From assembly GCA_963762525.1 (NCBI GenBank), contig CAVXKT010000004.1, positions 124,001 to 188,000 of the forward strand: a DNA stretch of 64,000 nt. Direction: 5' to 3'. The notes under the pieces were generated by a model. The model was not told where the DNA came from. It ran no database searches and saw only the letters and a program-made list of their open reading frames with translations. Positions 1-9,630 of the stretch are shown piece by piece. How positions within the stretch are numbered: the stretch's first letter is position 1; each line of letters begins with the position of its first letter. This stretch comes from DATFDN01 sp963762525 (lineage in GTDB: Bacteria > Pseudomonadota > Alphaproteobacteria > Acetobacterales > Acetobacteraceae). Made by a program: the position numbers and the translations under genes.

Positions 1-157
1 CCACCGCATCGAGATCGCCGCCGGCGTCGATCATCCGCGCTTGCGCTCCCCACGCGGTCAGGCCGAAGCGGACGCCCTGCGACAACCCGACCATCAGGAA
101 GCCGAGCACCACCAGGGCGACGAGAACCTCAAGCAGCGTGAAGCCGCGATCGCTCAT
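1..157 (-). CDS. gspJ: Type II secretion pseudopilin GspJ, 5' part only (cut by window edge)
   Basis: GspJ is a minor pseudopilin that forms the tip of the type II secretion pseudopilus in the inner membrane and periplasm. Reading the minus strand from the ATG at 157 gives MSDRGFTLLEVLVALVVL, a textbook type III (prepilin) signal: a short basic leader, Gly before the Phe-Thr-Leu-Leu-Glu cleavage motif, then a hydrophobic helix. About 52 codons are present before the window ends. The start codon overlaps the stop of the upstream pseudopilin gene (ATGA), so the two are translationally coupled. Assignment as GspJ rather than GspH or GspK rests on its position just after a GspI-like gene and is an inference. 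Confidence 0.7.
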   Translation of the reverse strand, partial: MSDRGFTLLEVLVALVVLGFLMVGLSQGVRFGLTAWGAQARMIDAGGDLDAV

Positions 158-600
158 GGCGACGAGGGCGGCGCTTGGCCGACGCGCTCGGTGGTCAGCC
201 GGACGACCCGCGCCCGCTCGCCCTCCTGCCAGGAGATCGCAACGTTGACGACGTAAAGCGCCGCGCGGGGCGGCGCCTGAACCGAGAGCAGGCCGCCGCC
301 GGCGGTCGGTGGAGCGGCCGCAACCAGGGCGACCCTGCTCGCATAGTGATAGCCGCCGCCATCGTCGCCTTGCTGCTCGCCCGCGACCAGCCGTTCCTCC
401 AGCCCGATCGCGGCCAGATGCGATTGCGCCCGCGACAGCGCCGCCTCGTATCGTCCGGCGACCCGCGTCGCTCGCAGATCGCCGGCGGCCACACTGAACA
501 ACTCGCTCATCGCCAGCGCCGCGATGATGAAGGCGATCAGCACTTCGAGGAGAGTGAAGCCACGCTCCGCCCGCGCCAAGCCGTCATGCGCGGGAAGCAT
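154..600 (-). CDS. gspI: Type II secretion pseudopilin GspI
   Basis: Minor pseudopilin of the type II secretion system, expected to be cleaved and methylated by a prepilin peptidase and assembled with GspJ and GspK. From the ATG at 600 the product is 148 residues. It carries a basic leader, then GFTLLEVLIAF with the Glu at +5 and a hydrophobic N-terminal helix. The open frame continues upstream to 876, but that stretch has no pilin character and runs into the divergent gene, so 600 is preferred. The gene overlaps gspJ by four bases (ATGA). The 120 bp to the divergent gene at 721 should hold promoters for both directions. Confidence 0.75.
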   Translation of the reverse strand: MLPAHDGLARAERGFTLLEVLIAFIIAALAMSELFSVAAGDLRATRVAGRYEAALSRAQSHLAAIGLEERLVAGEQQGDDGGGYHYASRVALVAAAPPTAGGGLLSVQAPPRAALYVVNVAISWQEGERARVVRLTTERVGQAPPSSP

Positions 601-720
601 CCTCAACCCGGGGCTCCGGCGGGTGCGGGTCGCATGGGTCAAGATTAGCAACAGACTTGTTGCTTGCCGAGTCTGCGAGCCGCCGCCGCAAAATAGCGCC
701 GAGCTTCGAAGGCCTTCGAA

Positions 721-1761
721 TTGCTGACACAGCTGCTGCGCTGGTGGTGGGCGCGGATGACCGAGTTGGTGCCGCCCCGCCTTCGCCCGGCCGCGTCGGG
801 CCCGGCGAGTGCGGTCGTGCTGACCCTTCGATCCGAGGGGGTCGATCCGGTCGTGATCCTCAGCACCCGCCGCCATCGACGCGAGACCGAGCGGCTTCGC
901 TTTCCGCTCGCCGACGCCGGGCTGAGATCCCGCCAGCTCCGCTTGTCCCGTCGCGGCGCGCCCGTGGTCCTGCGCCCGCCCTCGTCCTGGCTCCTGGAAC
1001 GCGAGGTCGGCTTACCGCTGGCGGCGGAAGAGGAGTTGCGGCGCGTGCTGGCCTACGAGATGGACCGGTTCACGCCGTTTAGTGCCGATGACGTTTACTG
1101 GGGATTTCACGTCCTCGATCGCGATTTGCGCGCCGGCGTGATCCGGTTGCGCCTTTCGGTGGTGCCTCGCGCCGGGCTGCGCGCGCTCACCGAGGCGCTG
1201 GCGGCGGTGGCGATGGCGCCGGCGCTGCTGGAGATCCCCGCCGCGAACGGCGGGATTCGGGTGCTGCCGATCGAGCGGCCGCAGACCGGGCGAGAGCAGC
1301 GTCGCCGCGCGCTGCTGACCGCCGGCGCGCTGGGCTGCGTGGTGCTGGCCATCGCCGCCGTCGCCCAACCGCTGATCCGCCAATCGCTGCGCGCGGGCGC
1401 GATCGACGACCGCATTGCCGCCTTGCAGCCCGCCGTGACCCGGGTGGAGGGACTGCGTCGCCGGCTCGCCGCCGCCAGCGACGGGGCCGACGCCATCGCG
1501 GGCGAGCGCGCCCGCCTCGCCGACCCGCTGCTGATCCTGGCCACCGTGACCCGAAGCCTGCCCGACGACACCTATCTGACGAGCTTCGGCCTCCATGAGC
1601 GGACCATCACCATGGCGGGTCAGTCGGCCTCGGCGGCCAAGATCATCACCGCGCTCACCGCCGACAAGCTGATCGAGGGACCGGCCTTCACCGCGCCGGT
1701 GACGCGTACCGAACACGGCGCCGACCTGTTTGCGATCCGCGCCCGGGCCGCCGGGGGCTGA
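721..1761 (+). CDS. gspL: GspL/PilN-type secretion assembly protein
   Basis: A 346-residue inner-membrane protein resembling the GspL/PilN assembly-platform family. The N-terminal ~175 residues are cytoplasmic and contain the pattern VLAYEMDRFTPFSADDVYW, typical of the actin-like/PilM-binding region of GspL proteins. A single transmembrane helix lies near residues 197-215. The C-terminal ~130 residues form a PilN/GspL-like periplasmic domain. The start is a TTG at 721; ATG 757 is possible, but the Trp-rich leader before it looks genuine. The gene is divergent from gspI/gspJ. It is followed after only 15 bp by phnL, an unrelated phosphonate gene. Confidence 0.7.
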   Translation: MLTQLLRWWWARMTELVPPRLRPAASGPASAVVLTLRSEGVDPVVILSTRRHRRETERLRFPLADAGLRSRQLRLSRRGAPVVLRPPSSWLLEREVGLPLAAEEELRRVLAYEMDRFTPFSADDVYWGFHVLDRDLRAGVIRLRLSVVPRAGLRALTEALAAVAMAPALLEIPAANGGIRVLPIERPQTGREQRRRALLTAGALGCVVLAIAAVAQPLIRQSLRAGAIDDRIAALQPAVTRVEGLRRRLAAASDGADAIAGERARLADPLLILATVTRSLPDDTYLTSFGLHERTITMAGQSASAAKIITALTADKLIEGPAFTAPVTRTEHGADLFAIRARAAGG

Positions 1762-1776
1762 GTTGAGGAAAACCGC

Positions 1777-2475
1777 ATGAACCAGCTGATGCTCCGTGCC
1801 TCGGGGCTCGACAAAAGCTTCACCCTGCACCTGCAGGGGGGCGTGCGTTTCGAGGTGCTGCGCGGCCTCGATCTCGACGTTCATGGCGGCGAGTGCGTGG
1901 CGCTCTCGGGTCCATCCGGGGCCGGTAAGTCCACCCTGATGCGCAGTTTGTACGGCACCTACCGCGCCGACGGCGGACGCGTGTTGGTGCGCCATCGGGG
2001 CGAGATGATCGATTTGGCGGCCGCCGACCCGCGCCTCATTCTGGCGGTGCGTCGCGAGACGCTCGGTTATGTCAGCCAGTTCCTGCGCGTCGTGCCGCGC
2101 GTCTCCAGCATCGACCTGGTCGCCGAGGCGGCGGCGGGCCGCACCGCATCCGAGAACGAATTGGCGCGCGCCGCCGAGTTGCTGCGCCGGCTCAACATCC
2201 CGCCCCGCTTGCACCATCTGGCGCCGGCAACCTTTTCCGGCGGCGAACAGCAGCGGGTGAACCTCGCCCGCGGTTTCATCGCCGGCCACCCCATCCTGCT
2301 GCTCGACGAGCCGACCGCCGCGCTGGACGCCGCCAACCGGACGGTGGTGATCGGGCTGATCCGCGAGGCGAAGGCGCGCGGCGTCGCCATCGTGGGCATC
2401 TTCCATGACCGGGAGGTTCGCGCGGCGGTGGCCGACCGCGCGGTGGAGATCGAGCCGCTCAAGGACGCCGCATGA
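1777..2475 (+). CDS. phnL: C-P lyase system ATP-binding protein PhnL
   Basis: A 232-residue ABC-type ATPase of the carbon-phosphorus lyase machinery, which processes alkylphosphonates together with PhnG-PhnK. Walker A is GPSGAGKSTLMRSLYGTY near residue 45. The signature is FSGGEQQRVNLARGF near 155, with Walker B LLLDEPTAALD near 175. The Tyr-containing Walker A tail and the missing transporter partner separate PhnL from ordinary lipoprotein-type ABC exporters. A plausible ribosome site (TTGAGGAAAA) precedes the ATG. The stop overlaps the phnM start (ATGA). The usual upstream genes phnG-phnK are not in the window. Here the gene follows gspL directly. Confidence 0.85.
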   Translation: MNQLMLRASGLDKSFTLHLQGGVRFEVLRGLDLDVHGGECVALSGPSGAGKSTLMRSLYGTYRADGGRVLVRHRGEMIDLAAADPRLILAVRRETLGYVSQFLRVVPRVSSIDLVAEAAAGRTASENELARAAELLRRLNIPPRLHHLAPATFSGGEQQRVNLARGFIAGHPILLLDEPTAALDAANRTVVIGLIREAKARGVAIVGIFHDREVRAAVADRAVEIEPLKDAA

Positions 2476-3609
2476 GTGGCGAGACGGTCCTCACGAACGC
2501 CCATCTGGTCCTCGGCGACGAAGTTATACGCGGCACGCTGACCGTGCGGGGCGGCATGATCGCCGATGTCCAGCCGGGCGAGAGCCGCCTGCCCGGCGCG
2601 ATGGATATGCAGGGCGATTACGTCATCGCCGGCGTCATCGATCTGCACACCGACAATCTGGAGCGGCAGGTGCAGCCGCGCAGCAATGCGCGTTGGCCGT
2701 CCCGATCGGCGCTGATCGCGCATGATTCGCAATGCGCCGCCGCCGGCGTCACCACGGTGCTGGATGCGCTGTGCCTGGGCGATCTCGGCTTCGACAAGGA
2801 CCGGGTGCGGACGTTCCGCGAGGGCATCGCCGACATCGACGCGCTGGCAGATGCCGGGCTGCTGCGCGCCGAGCATTTCCTGCATCTGCGCTGTGAGGTG
2901 CCGGCCGACGACATGCTGGGGCTGTTCGAGCCCGTCTCCGAGCACCCGCGGTTGCGGATGGTGAGCCTGATGGATCACACGCCCGGCGTCGGCCAGTATG
3001 CCGACCTCGATTATTATCGCGCGCTGCGGCGCACCTTGGGCGCGGCCGAGGAGGAAATCGAGCGGCGCATGGTGGAGCTGGTCGCCAACCGGCTGCGCGT
3101 GCGTGGCCCCAACCGGCGCGCCGTGCTGTCGCGCCTCGCCGGGCGCGGCATTGCGCTGGCGAGCCACGACGACCGCACCGAAGAGGAAGTGGCGGAGAAC
3201 GCCGCCGACGGCATCCGGGTAAGCGAGTTTCCGGTGACGCGCGAAGCCGCGCTCGCGGCCAAGGCGGCGGGGATGGCGGTGATCGCCGGCGCGCCGAACG
3301 TGGTGCGCGGCGGCTCGCATTCGGGCAACGTGGCCGTCTCCCGGCTGATCGAGGCGGGAGCGGTGGATGCGCTCGCCTCCGACTACGTGCCCACCAGCCT
3401 GGTGGAGGCGGCATTCGGCTCGGCGCGGCGGGGCTTTGCCGCTGCCGGCGGCGATCGCGCTCATCACCGCGGCGCCCGCCGAGATCGCCGGCCTCGCCGA
3501 TCGCGGCCGTCTCGCGCCGGGCCTGCGCGCCGATCTCGCGCGCGTGCGCCTGCATGGCGATCTGCCGGTGGTGCGCGCCGCTTGGCGGGCGGGCGAGCGG
3601 GTGGCGTGA
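2472..3609 (+). CDS. phnM: Alpha-D-ribose 1-methylphosphonate 5-triphosphate diphosphatase PhnM, frameshifted
   Basis: PhnM is an amidohydrolase-superfamily enzyme that removes pyrophosphate from ribose 1-methylphosphonate 5-triphosphate before C-P bond cleavage. The frame from 2472 shows the metal-binding motif GVIDLHTDNLE near residue 55, then SLMDHTPGVGQ and ASHDDRTEEEV, through DYVPTSLVEAAFG. At the GGGG run at 3430-3433 the family sequence continues one base out of frame as LPLPAAIALITAAPAEIAGL, running to a TGA at 3609. Removing one G restores a ~378-residue protein of normal PhnM length. The original frame reads on into the next gene, making a misleading 602-residue fusion. The frame change is more likely a sequencing indel than a real mutation. 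Confidence 0.8.
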
Positions 3610-4280
3610 TTCCCTATCGGGTCGCCGCGTATTACGCGCCGAACGCCGCCGATAAGCTGTTTGCCGCCGGCGCCACTTGGCTCGGCCGCGATCCGGAGAG
3701 CGGCGCATCCTGCCCGCAACCGGGCGTGGATGGGATCGCCGAATTCACCGCCGAACCGCGGCTTTACGGCTTTCACGCCACGCTGAAGCCGCCGATGCGG
3801 CTGACAAGCGACATCTGGAACGCCCTCCGAACCGCCGCCAAAGAGATCGCCGCCTCGACTGCGCCCTTCGATCTGCCGCCGCTGGCAGTCGCCGACCTGC
3901 GCGGCTTCCTCGCGCTGCGAGAGACCGTGCCCTCGCCGCCGCTGCAAGCCTTCGCCGATCTTTGCATCGCCGGCCTGGATGGTTTTCGGACGCCGCTCGA
4001 ACCGGATGAGCTGGCGCGCCGTCGTCGCGGCCGACTGTCCCGGATCGAGGACTTGCTGCTGCAACGCTGGGGGTATCCCTGGGTGTTCGGCGCCTGGTTC
4101 TTTCACATGACGCTGACCCGGCGGCTGACCGAGGCCGAGCGCGACCGCATCCTGCCGGCAGCCGAGCATCATTTCGCTCCCGCGCTGGCGATCTCGCGCC
4201 GCGTCGCCACGCTGTGTCTGTTCGTGCAGGAGGCGCCGGGCCAACCGTTTCTGATCGCCGAGCGTCTGGCGCTGGGCTGA
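3606..4280 (+). CDS. DUF1045 2H phosphoesterase-like phosphonate-operon protein
   Basis: A ~224-residue member of the DUF1045 family often found in phn operons. It starts at a GTG overlapping the phnM stop (GTGA). Two H-x-T-L motifs, YGFHATLKPPM near residue 58 and FHMTLTRRL near 167, mark the active site of the 2H phosphoesterase fold. That fold acts on cyclic phosphates, which fits a role on cyclic ribose phosphate intermediates, but the exact substrate is an inference. It closes the phnL-phnM cassette. The stop codon lies inside the left copy of a direct repeat that recurs beyond the Zorya genes. Confidence 0.75.
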   Translation: MIPYRVAAYYAPNAADKLFAAGATWLGRDPESGASCPQPGVDGIAEFTAEPRLYGFHATLKPPMRLTSDIWNALRTAAKEIAASTAPFDLPPLAVADLRGFLALRETVPSPPLQAFADLCIAGLDGFRTPLEPDELARRRRGRLSRIEDLLLQRWGYPWVFGAWFFHMTLTRRLTEAERDRILPAAEHHFAPALAISRRVATLCLFVQEAPGQPFLIAERLALG

Positions 4281-4316
4281 GCGTCGGTTCCCCTCGCGAT
4301 GCTTCGAGTTAGCCTG
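4275..4316 (+). repeat. Left copy of the direct repeat flanking the Zorya region
   Basis: This 42-bp stretch starts with GGCTGAGCG and contains CGGTTCCCCTCGC, ending CTTCGAGTTAGCCTG. It matches 12190-12232 in the same orientation at all but about five positions. It covers the stop of the DUF1045 gene and lies between it and the 3' end of zorD. The two copies enclose 7.9 kb containing zorA-D. Confidence 0.75.
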
Positions 4317-4510
4317 AACGACGCACCGGTGTCGAGGAGTGTCTGGAACGGGCGTGGTGAAAGGAGGTATCAACCGGGTCTATTATCGGGCGTCAAGGAC
4401 CGAGGGTGGAGCGATCGACCCCCGGGCCGACAACCCGAGCTTTCCGACAAAATTCTCGAAAGGGGCGGGTAGGTCCGGATGTCTCCGGTCGGAACAAATG
4501 GCTTGTGGCC

Positions 4511-7355
4511 TCAACCGGCGACCGACTCCCGCGCCAACGCCAGCGCTTCGCTCGCGGACATCTCGGCCGGCATCAGCGTATCGCGGAACAGCTCGCGCTT
4601 GCGTTGCAACAGGGCGTGCAGATTGATGTCGAAGGAGCGGCGTCCCGAACACACGGCTTGGGGAATGTGCACGCTGACTGGCCGGATCTGCCCGATCCTC
4701 AGCACCCGCCCGGTGCATTGGTCTTCGATCGCCGGATTCCACCAACGATCCAGGTGAATGACGTGGTTTGCGCCGGTGAGCGTGAGGCCGACGCCGCCGG
4801 CGCGGGGCGAAAGGATCATCACGTCGAAACCGGCGTGGTCGGCCTGAAAGCGGTTGACTTGCGCCTGACGGATCGCGCCCGGCACCTCGCCGTTGATGAT
4901 CATGGGCGGCGCCGGCAGCCGATATCGTCGTTGGATCAAGGCTACCAGGCGAGCCTGCATGTTGCGATCATTGATGAAGATCAACGCCCGCTCCTCGCAT
5001 TTCCGGATCGTGTCCAAAATGCGGAAGGTGATGCGGAGCCTGGCGGATGCGGCGATGAACGCCTCGTCTTCGGTCGTCGGGTCGGGTGCGGGATGCAGGC
5101 TGACGGTGCGCAGCGCGGCCAAAGCCTTGAGCATCCCGCCCGGATCGGCGGTACGTGCCGCCCCGATCGCATCGTCATACGCCGCCTGCTGCACCGGCGG
5201 CATCGGTTCCTCGATCAGCATCTCCTCGCAGCGGGGCAGGTCGGGCAGATGATCGCGGCGGAGCCGGCGCAACATGAGCGCCGGGCGACCGCTGCGCGGA
5301 CGGTCAAGCAAATCCTTCAGGCTTCGCAGTTCCGTCGCTTCCGGGCTGCGTTCGTAACGGGCGCTGAATCCCTTCAGATCGCCGAGGAATGCGGGATGGA
5401 CGGTATCGACGATGCACCACAATTCGCCCAGCCGGTTTTCCACCGGCGTGCCGGTGAGCGCCAGGCGGAACTCGGCGTTCATCGCCTTGGCGGCGTCGGT
5501 GAGGCGAATGCCGGGCGTTTTGATCTTCTGCGCCTCATCGAAGGCGAGCGCGGCGAACCGCACTTGACCGAAATCGCGGTCATGGTCGCGAAGCGTTTCG
5601 TAGGTCGTCAGCACGCAATCGGCGTCGCGAAGCGCCGAAGGATCAATGCACGGCCGACCGTCCGCGTCGGGTCGGCGGTGCGCGGCGAGGTCCTTGCCGT
5701 AGGCGCCGAAAATTTCCCCGAGGCCGGGGTTGGCGAGATGGCGATCGTGTTCCTGCCGCCAATTCTCCAACAGTCCGGTGGGAGCCACGATCAGCAACGG
5801 TGCGCGCCGGATCCGGCCGGCGCGCATCCCCTCGCGGAGCCATGCGAAGAACGCCAGCGCTTGCAGCGTTTTGCCGAGGCCCATGTCGTCGGCGAGCAGC
5901 ACACCCGGTTGTCCCCGGGCCCAGGCCTGTTGCAGCCAGCGCAGCCCTTCCGACTGATGGGCCATGAGCGGCGTGCGCAAGCAGGAGGGGAGCGCGGCAT
6001 CGGGTGTCGGACGCGGCGGCGTCCAACCGGCTTCGGCGTCCACCTCGCTCTCATTCGAAGCAATTAGAAGCACCTGCGGTGCCGGTGCTTGATTGGACTT
6101 CTTCGCGCCGCCTGCCGGCGGCTGCTCCAGTGCGGCGAGTGCCACGAGCGTTTCGGCGTTCGCGGGAATTGCGATGGTTCGCCCATCGGTCACGAACGGG
6201 ACGGCGCTCCGGTTCGCCGCCATCGCCGCTCCCACCTCGGTACGCAGCGCCGCCACCTGATCGGTGGTCAGCGGCACGATGTCATCGCCGACCAGCAGAC
6301 CGCGCTTGGGCGTCGCCGCTCGTTGCGGAACCTCCCCGTCCAGCCAGTTGTTGCCGGCCAGGGTGATCCACGGCAGCACGCGCGCCTGCCATAGTCCGAG
6401 TCCCAGAACACGCTCGGCGTAGGCGGGGGTCTCCCGGACCAGGTTGTCGAGAACGGTCGCGTCGGCCTCATCCCCGAGCGCCTGACGAAGGAACGCAAGG
6501 GGGGCGGCGAGCAGCGCGCGCCTTGTGGCCAGCGGCGCCGACTGCACCCGCCGCACCTTGGCGAGCGCCCTGTGCAGCGGCGGCGTCAGCACGACATAGC
6601 TGCCACCGCCTAGGGAATACAGGGAACGAGCCTCGGTGAAACGATTGAACTGGTCATCGCCGAAGGCTCGCTGCTGTTCCGGCGGCAGCAAGGGTGCATC
6701 TTGGCCGGCCAGATGCAGGATCGGGACCAGCCGGCTGCGCGCCCCCTCGTCGGTCAAGTCGAGGGAGAATGCGTCGGCCACGGCGATCTTGATCTTACCG
6801 ATGATTCCGGAACTGCTCGCCCGGCCGGCGGCTTCGGCATCGGGGAGAACCTCGCGCAACGCGGCGAGCGCGCGCATCCGCGTCGACTGATCTCCGGCAG
6901 CCGCCTCCAATTCATCGACGCGCTCGGCGATGGTGTACAGTTCGTGCGGCAGACGTTGCCATATCGCGCCGGTCGCCAGCCATGCGCCGCATCGCTCGGC
7001 GCCGACGATCGACTGACCGCCGATGCGGGTCCACGCCAGCTCGACCTCGAAATCCGGCCGAGTCATCACACCGCGCGTGCTGAGCGCCGCAAGGACCTCG
7101 GCGAAGGGCGGCAGCCCGATCAGTGCCGCATCACGCGTGCTCAGCCCGGCGACGGCGGCGTGCTCGATTTTTAGCGCAGCGCCATCCTCGAACGCTGCGT
7201 CAGCCGCGCACAGACGCCGCGCCAGATCGATGCCGGGCACCAGGTCGGGGAGGCGCCTCGACGGCCCAATCATCGCAGGCGATCGCGCCGGCGGGGCCAA
7301 GCAGGCGAAGGTCGGTGAACGGCGAGGTGATGGTGTATTCGAAGCGGAGGGTCAT
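4511..7355 (-). CDS. zorD: Zorya type I protein ZorD (SNF2-family helicase), N-terminal frameshift
   Basis: Effector of the type I Zorya defence system: an SNF2/SWI2-type DNA translocase with reported nuclease activity. Helicase motifs are intact: Walker A DDMGLGKTLQ, Walker B FDEAQKIK, motif III LTGTPVENR, then AGGVGLTL and GRVLRIGQIRPV in the second RecA lobe. The true start is the ATG at 7355, overlapping the zorC stop (ATGA) and giving MTLRFEYTITSPFTDLRLL. That frame is lost near 7250 and resumes as LPDLVPGIDLARRL in the frame continuing to 4511, implying one extra base. Repaired length is ~948 residues, near the family's usual size. It is the last gene of the operon. Confidence 0.9.
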
Positions 7356-8149
7356 TGAATTTGCCACTCCGATTGATGCAGCCTGACTTCGGCATACCGC
7401 TCCAAAAGCTCTGCCGCGCGGCTTTGCCACAGATCTGTTGCGGACCCGCTATGTACGAGCTCGAATGGAGCGGGACGCTGGATGTCGTCGCGCGCGTAGG
7501 TCGGAAGAAAAAGCTTCGGTCCGTCCTCCACGCGCCACGCCCGAAGTTTTCCGTCGTGGCTCCATTCCGCGAGAATGAGCGGGCCAACCCGCAAGAGCAG
7601 TACGGAATGCTCCGGCGATCCCTTCGCAAGTTTCCCGAAAGGGAATCCGAGTTCCTTACGCGCATGCGCATCCGCATATACGCTTCGGCCGAGAACGAGC
7701 CATGCATCCGCGATAGCGCCCTTGGTGAGGCAGGCGGACCAGAATGCTTCGCGATACGGCCACTGTGAGTTGCGCGCGTGATCGGCTATCAGGCCGAAGA
7801 AGACGCGCAGCGACGCTTGCGCCAGCCAGCGGCGCAGGATGGCGGCTTCCGGGTCCGCCCCGATCCAAGCGCGCAGCCGCAATTGCGGATGGCCGATATG
7901 GGTCAGGGCAAAATCCCTCACCACTGCTTGGGCGTCGGCGCCCGGACTTTGCCGCTCCTCCGTCCAGGCGCGAAACAGCGCGCGTGCGATCTCGAGCCGC
8001 GCGTCGGGAAAGCGGAGTTGCGCATCGCGGGTCAGCACAGCGGCCACGCGCTCGAACCTTGCGGCCGCGTTCGGCCCGCGCAGCAGGCTCGGGAGCTGGC
8101 CCAGGCATTCGGCGTGGACTGCGCGCATATAGCCGCCGACCGCGCGCAA
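7352..8149 (-). CDS. zorC: Zorya type I protein ZorC (EH-signature protein), C-terminal part as read
   Basis: ZorC is the EH-signature component of type I Zorya, reported to bind DNA and to work with ZorD. This frame gives 265 residues from a TTG at 8149 (an ATG lies at 8128). It ends with an EH-signature-like region (KGAIADAWLVLGR, ELGFPFGKLAKGSPEHSVLL). The family as I recall it is about twice as long. Frame continuity strongly suggests that the missing N-terminal half is the last ~185 codons of the upstream zorB reading frame, beginning at the ATG at 8709. One base would then be lost near 8165, where GEVLESIGLTDELRAVG reads through. The repaired product is ~452 residues. The stop overlaps the zorD start. 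Confidence 0.8.
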   Translation of the reverse strand: MRAVGGYMRAVHAECLGQLPSLLRGPNAAARFERVAAVLTRDAQLRFPDARLEIARALFRAWTEERQSPGADAQAVVRDFALTHIGHPQLRLRAWIGADPEAAILRRWLAQASLRVFFGLIADHARNSQWPYREAFWSACLTKGAIADAWLVLGRSVYADAHARKELGFPFGKLAKGSPEHSVLLLRVGPLILAEWSHDGKLRAWRVEDGPKLFLPTYARDDIQRPAPFELVHSGSATDLWQSRAAELLERYAEVRLHQSEWQIQ

Positions 8150-8157
8150 TTCGTCGG

Positions 8158-9630
8158 TCAGGCCGATTGATTCCAGGACCTCACCACGGAGCGCTCGCCG
8201 GCAAAAAGCTCGGCGGCGGTGGCGGCCGGGCCGGTTCCGGCATCGAACATCCCGAAGCGCGCCTCCGCCGCGCGCCAGAGATCCAGCCGATCATGCGCGC
8301 TGCTGGCGAGCAGGCGCCGGATGGCTTCGCCGGTCTCGCCGATCCCGGGTCGGTCCGGCGCGAAGTCGCGCAGCCATGCCTCGATCAGATTACGGAGCGT
8401 GGCGCGCCGCTCCTCCGCCCGGGTGACAACCCGCTCCAACAGGCCCGGAAAACCGATCGCCGGCGGGTTGCCATCCCACAAAACCCAGGGCGCCAGACGC
8501 AAGTCCTTCGGCTGGGTGCTTCCACGCCGCAGCCGCGCTCGCAGTTCCTCCAAAAAGGCCCCGGCCGGCGGCGCGGGAGCGGCTTCGGTCGCGCCGATAT
8601 CACGCAGCATCCGGGCTGAAGCGGCCTCGGCCGGCAGCTTGGCGCGGCGCGGTAGCGCGGCCACGGCCGCCTCCAGGCGCTGCAATGCCTCCAGCGCCTG
8701 CCCGGTCATGCCGAATTCGATCGCTCGCCGGATCTGGTCGCGCAGACGCTGCAACTCCTCCGAGGCTCGGGAGGTGAGCACGAAACGGATGTCGATCCGC
8801 CGATTCTTACGGAAGTCGTCCTCCGACGTACCTTGGGCGTCGGGCAATGGCCGACGGTCGCCGTATCCGGCGGCGCCCAGAAGTTGAAGCCCGTCGGTGT
8901 TGCGCAGTACGTCCAACTCGGGTTGGGCACGCCGGAGTTCGGCGAACACGGCCAACGCGCGCTCGGTCGCCAGCTGGTCGTTGTCGCGATAACGGGCGGT
9001 GTCGGCGAACGGGCGGTGATCCGTATGGCCTTCGATCAGCACCGCCTCCAGCACCGGCCGCGCGTCCGGGCCGCAACCGGCGGCATCGGCGGCATAGCAC
9101 GGCATCGCCGTGGCCATGACCTCCGCCAGCGCGCGCACCGTTCGCAGCGCATCGCCGCTCAGCGCCGCGCTGCCGCTCGCGAACAGCAGATCGCCGGAAA
9201 GCCGCAGCACGCCCGATCGCTGGTCGATCACCACCTGGATGCCGCGGGTGCTGAGTTGGTCCCGCATCGTGGTCAGGAGCGTGCGGCGCGCCGCCTCCCG
9301 GCTTTCGATCTCGGATTCGAGTTGGACGACCGCCTGTCGCAGTAGCCCCTTCAAGGTGGCGTTTTTGACCTCCTGCCGACGTGCTTCGTCGCGCTGCCGT
9401 GCCGCCTCGGCCTTCTGAATCGCAGTTTCGCGCTTCTGCTGTTCGAGTTCCCGCTCGCGCTGCTGGAGCACCTTCAACCGGACCATCTGGTCCTGCTCGG
9501 CTTGGCGGTAGTTGATCGCAAACACCGTCAGCATCAGCAGGAACACGAAGAGAATGCCTACCATCAAGTCGCTGACCGAGGCGAAATAGCCCTCCTCGGC
9601 TTCCTCATGATTCCAACGATGGAGAGGCAC
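8158..9630 (-). CDS. zorB: Zorya protein ZorB (MotB/OmpA-like), probably run-on into zorC
   Basis: ZorB is the stator subunit that pairs with ZorA and anchors the motor to peptidoglycan. It starts with GTG at 9630, immediately after the zorA stop. Residues 16-40 form the single transmembrane helix, with Asp21 in SVSDLMVGILFVFLLM as the likely proton-carrying residue. A coiled segment follows, then an OmpA-like domain around residues 140-285 (FASGSAALSGD, IEGHTDHRPF, NRRIDIRFVL). As read it is 490 residues, far longer than typical ZorB. Residues after ~307 look like the start of ZorC. A TGA at 8706-8708 overlapping the ATG at 8709 is the probable real zorB end, reached by a one-base shift near 8720. 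Confidence 0.85.
   Translation of the reverse strand: MPLHRWNHEEAEEGYFASVSDLMVGILFVFLLMLTVFAINYRQAEQDQMVRLKVLQQRERELEQQKRETAIQKAEAARQRDEARRQEVKNATLKGLLRQAVVQLESEIESREAARRTLLTTMRDQLSTRGIQVVIDQRSGVLRLSGDLLFASGSAALSGDALRTVRALAEVMATAMPCYAADAAGCGPDARPVLEAVLIEGHTDHRPFADTARYRDNDQLATERALAVFAELRRAQPELDVLRNTDGLQLLGAAGYGDRRPLPDAQGTSEDDFRKNRRIDIRFVLTSRASEELQRLRDQIRRAIEFGMTGQALEALQRLEAAVAALPRRAKLPAEAASARMLRDIGATEAAPAPPAGAFLEELRARLRRGSTQPKDLRLAPWVLWDGNPPAIGFPGLLERVVTRAEERRATLRNLIEAWLRDFAPDRPGIGETGEAIRRLLASSAHDRLDLWRAAEARFGMFDAGTGPAATAAELFAGERSVVRSWNQSA

Noticed and set aside
2472..4280. A single 602-residue PhnM-2H fusion protein
   Set aside because: After 3430 the frame loses PhnM similarity while the neighbouring frame continues it to a stop at 3609. 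The 2H gene has its own GTG start, so the fusion is an artefact of one extra base.
4406..6067. Long plus-strand ORF opposite zorD (553 codons), and similar long ORFs opposite ggt, slt and zorA
   Set aside because: These are GC-skew shadows antisense to genes with clear motifs. They have Arg/Gly/His-rich low-information sequences and no domain.
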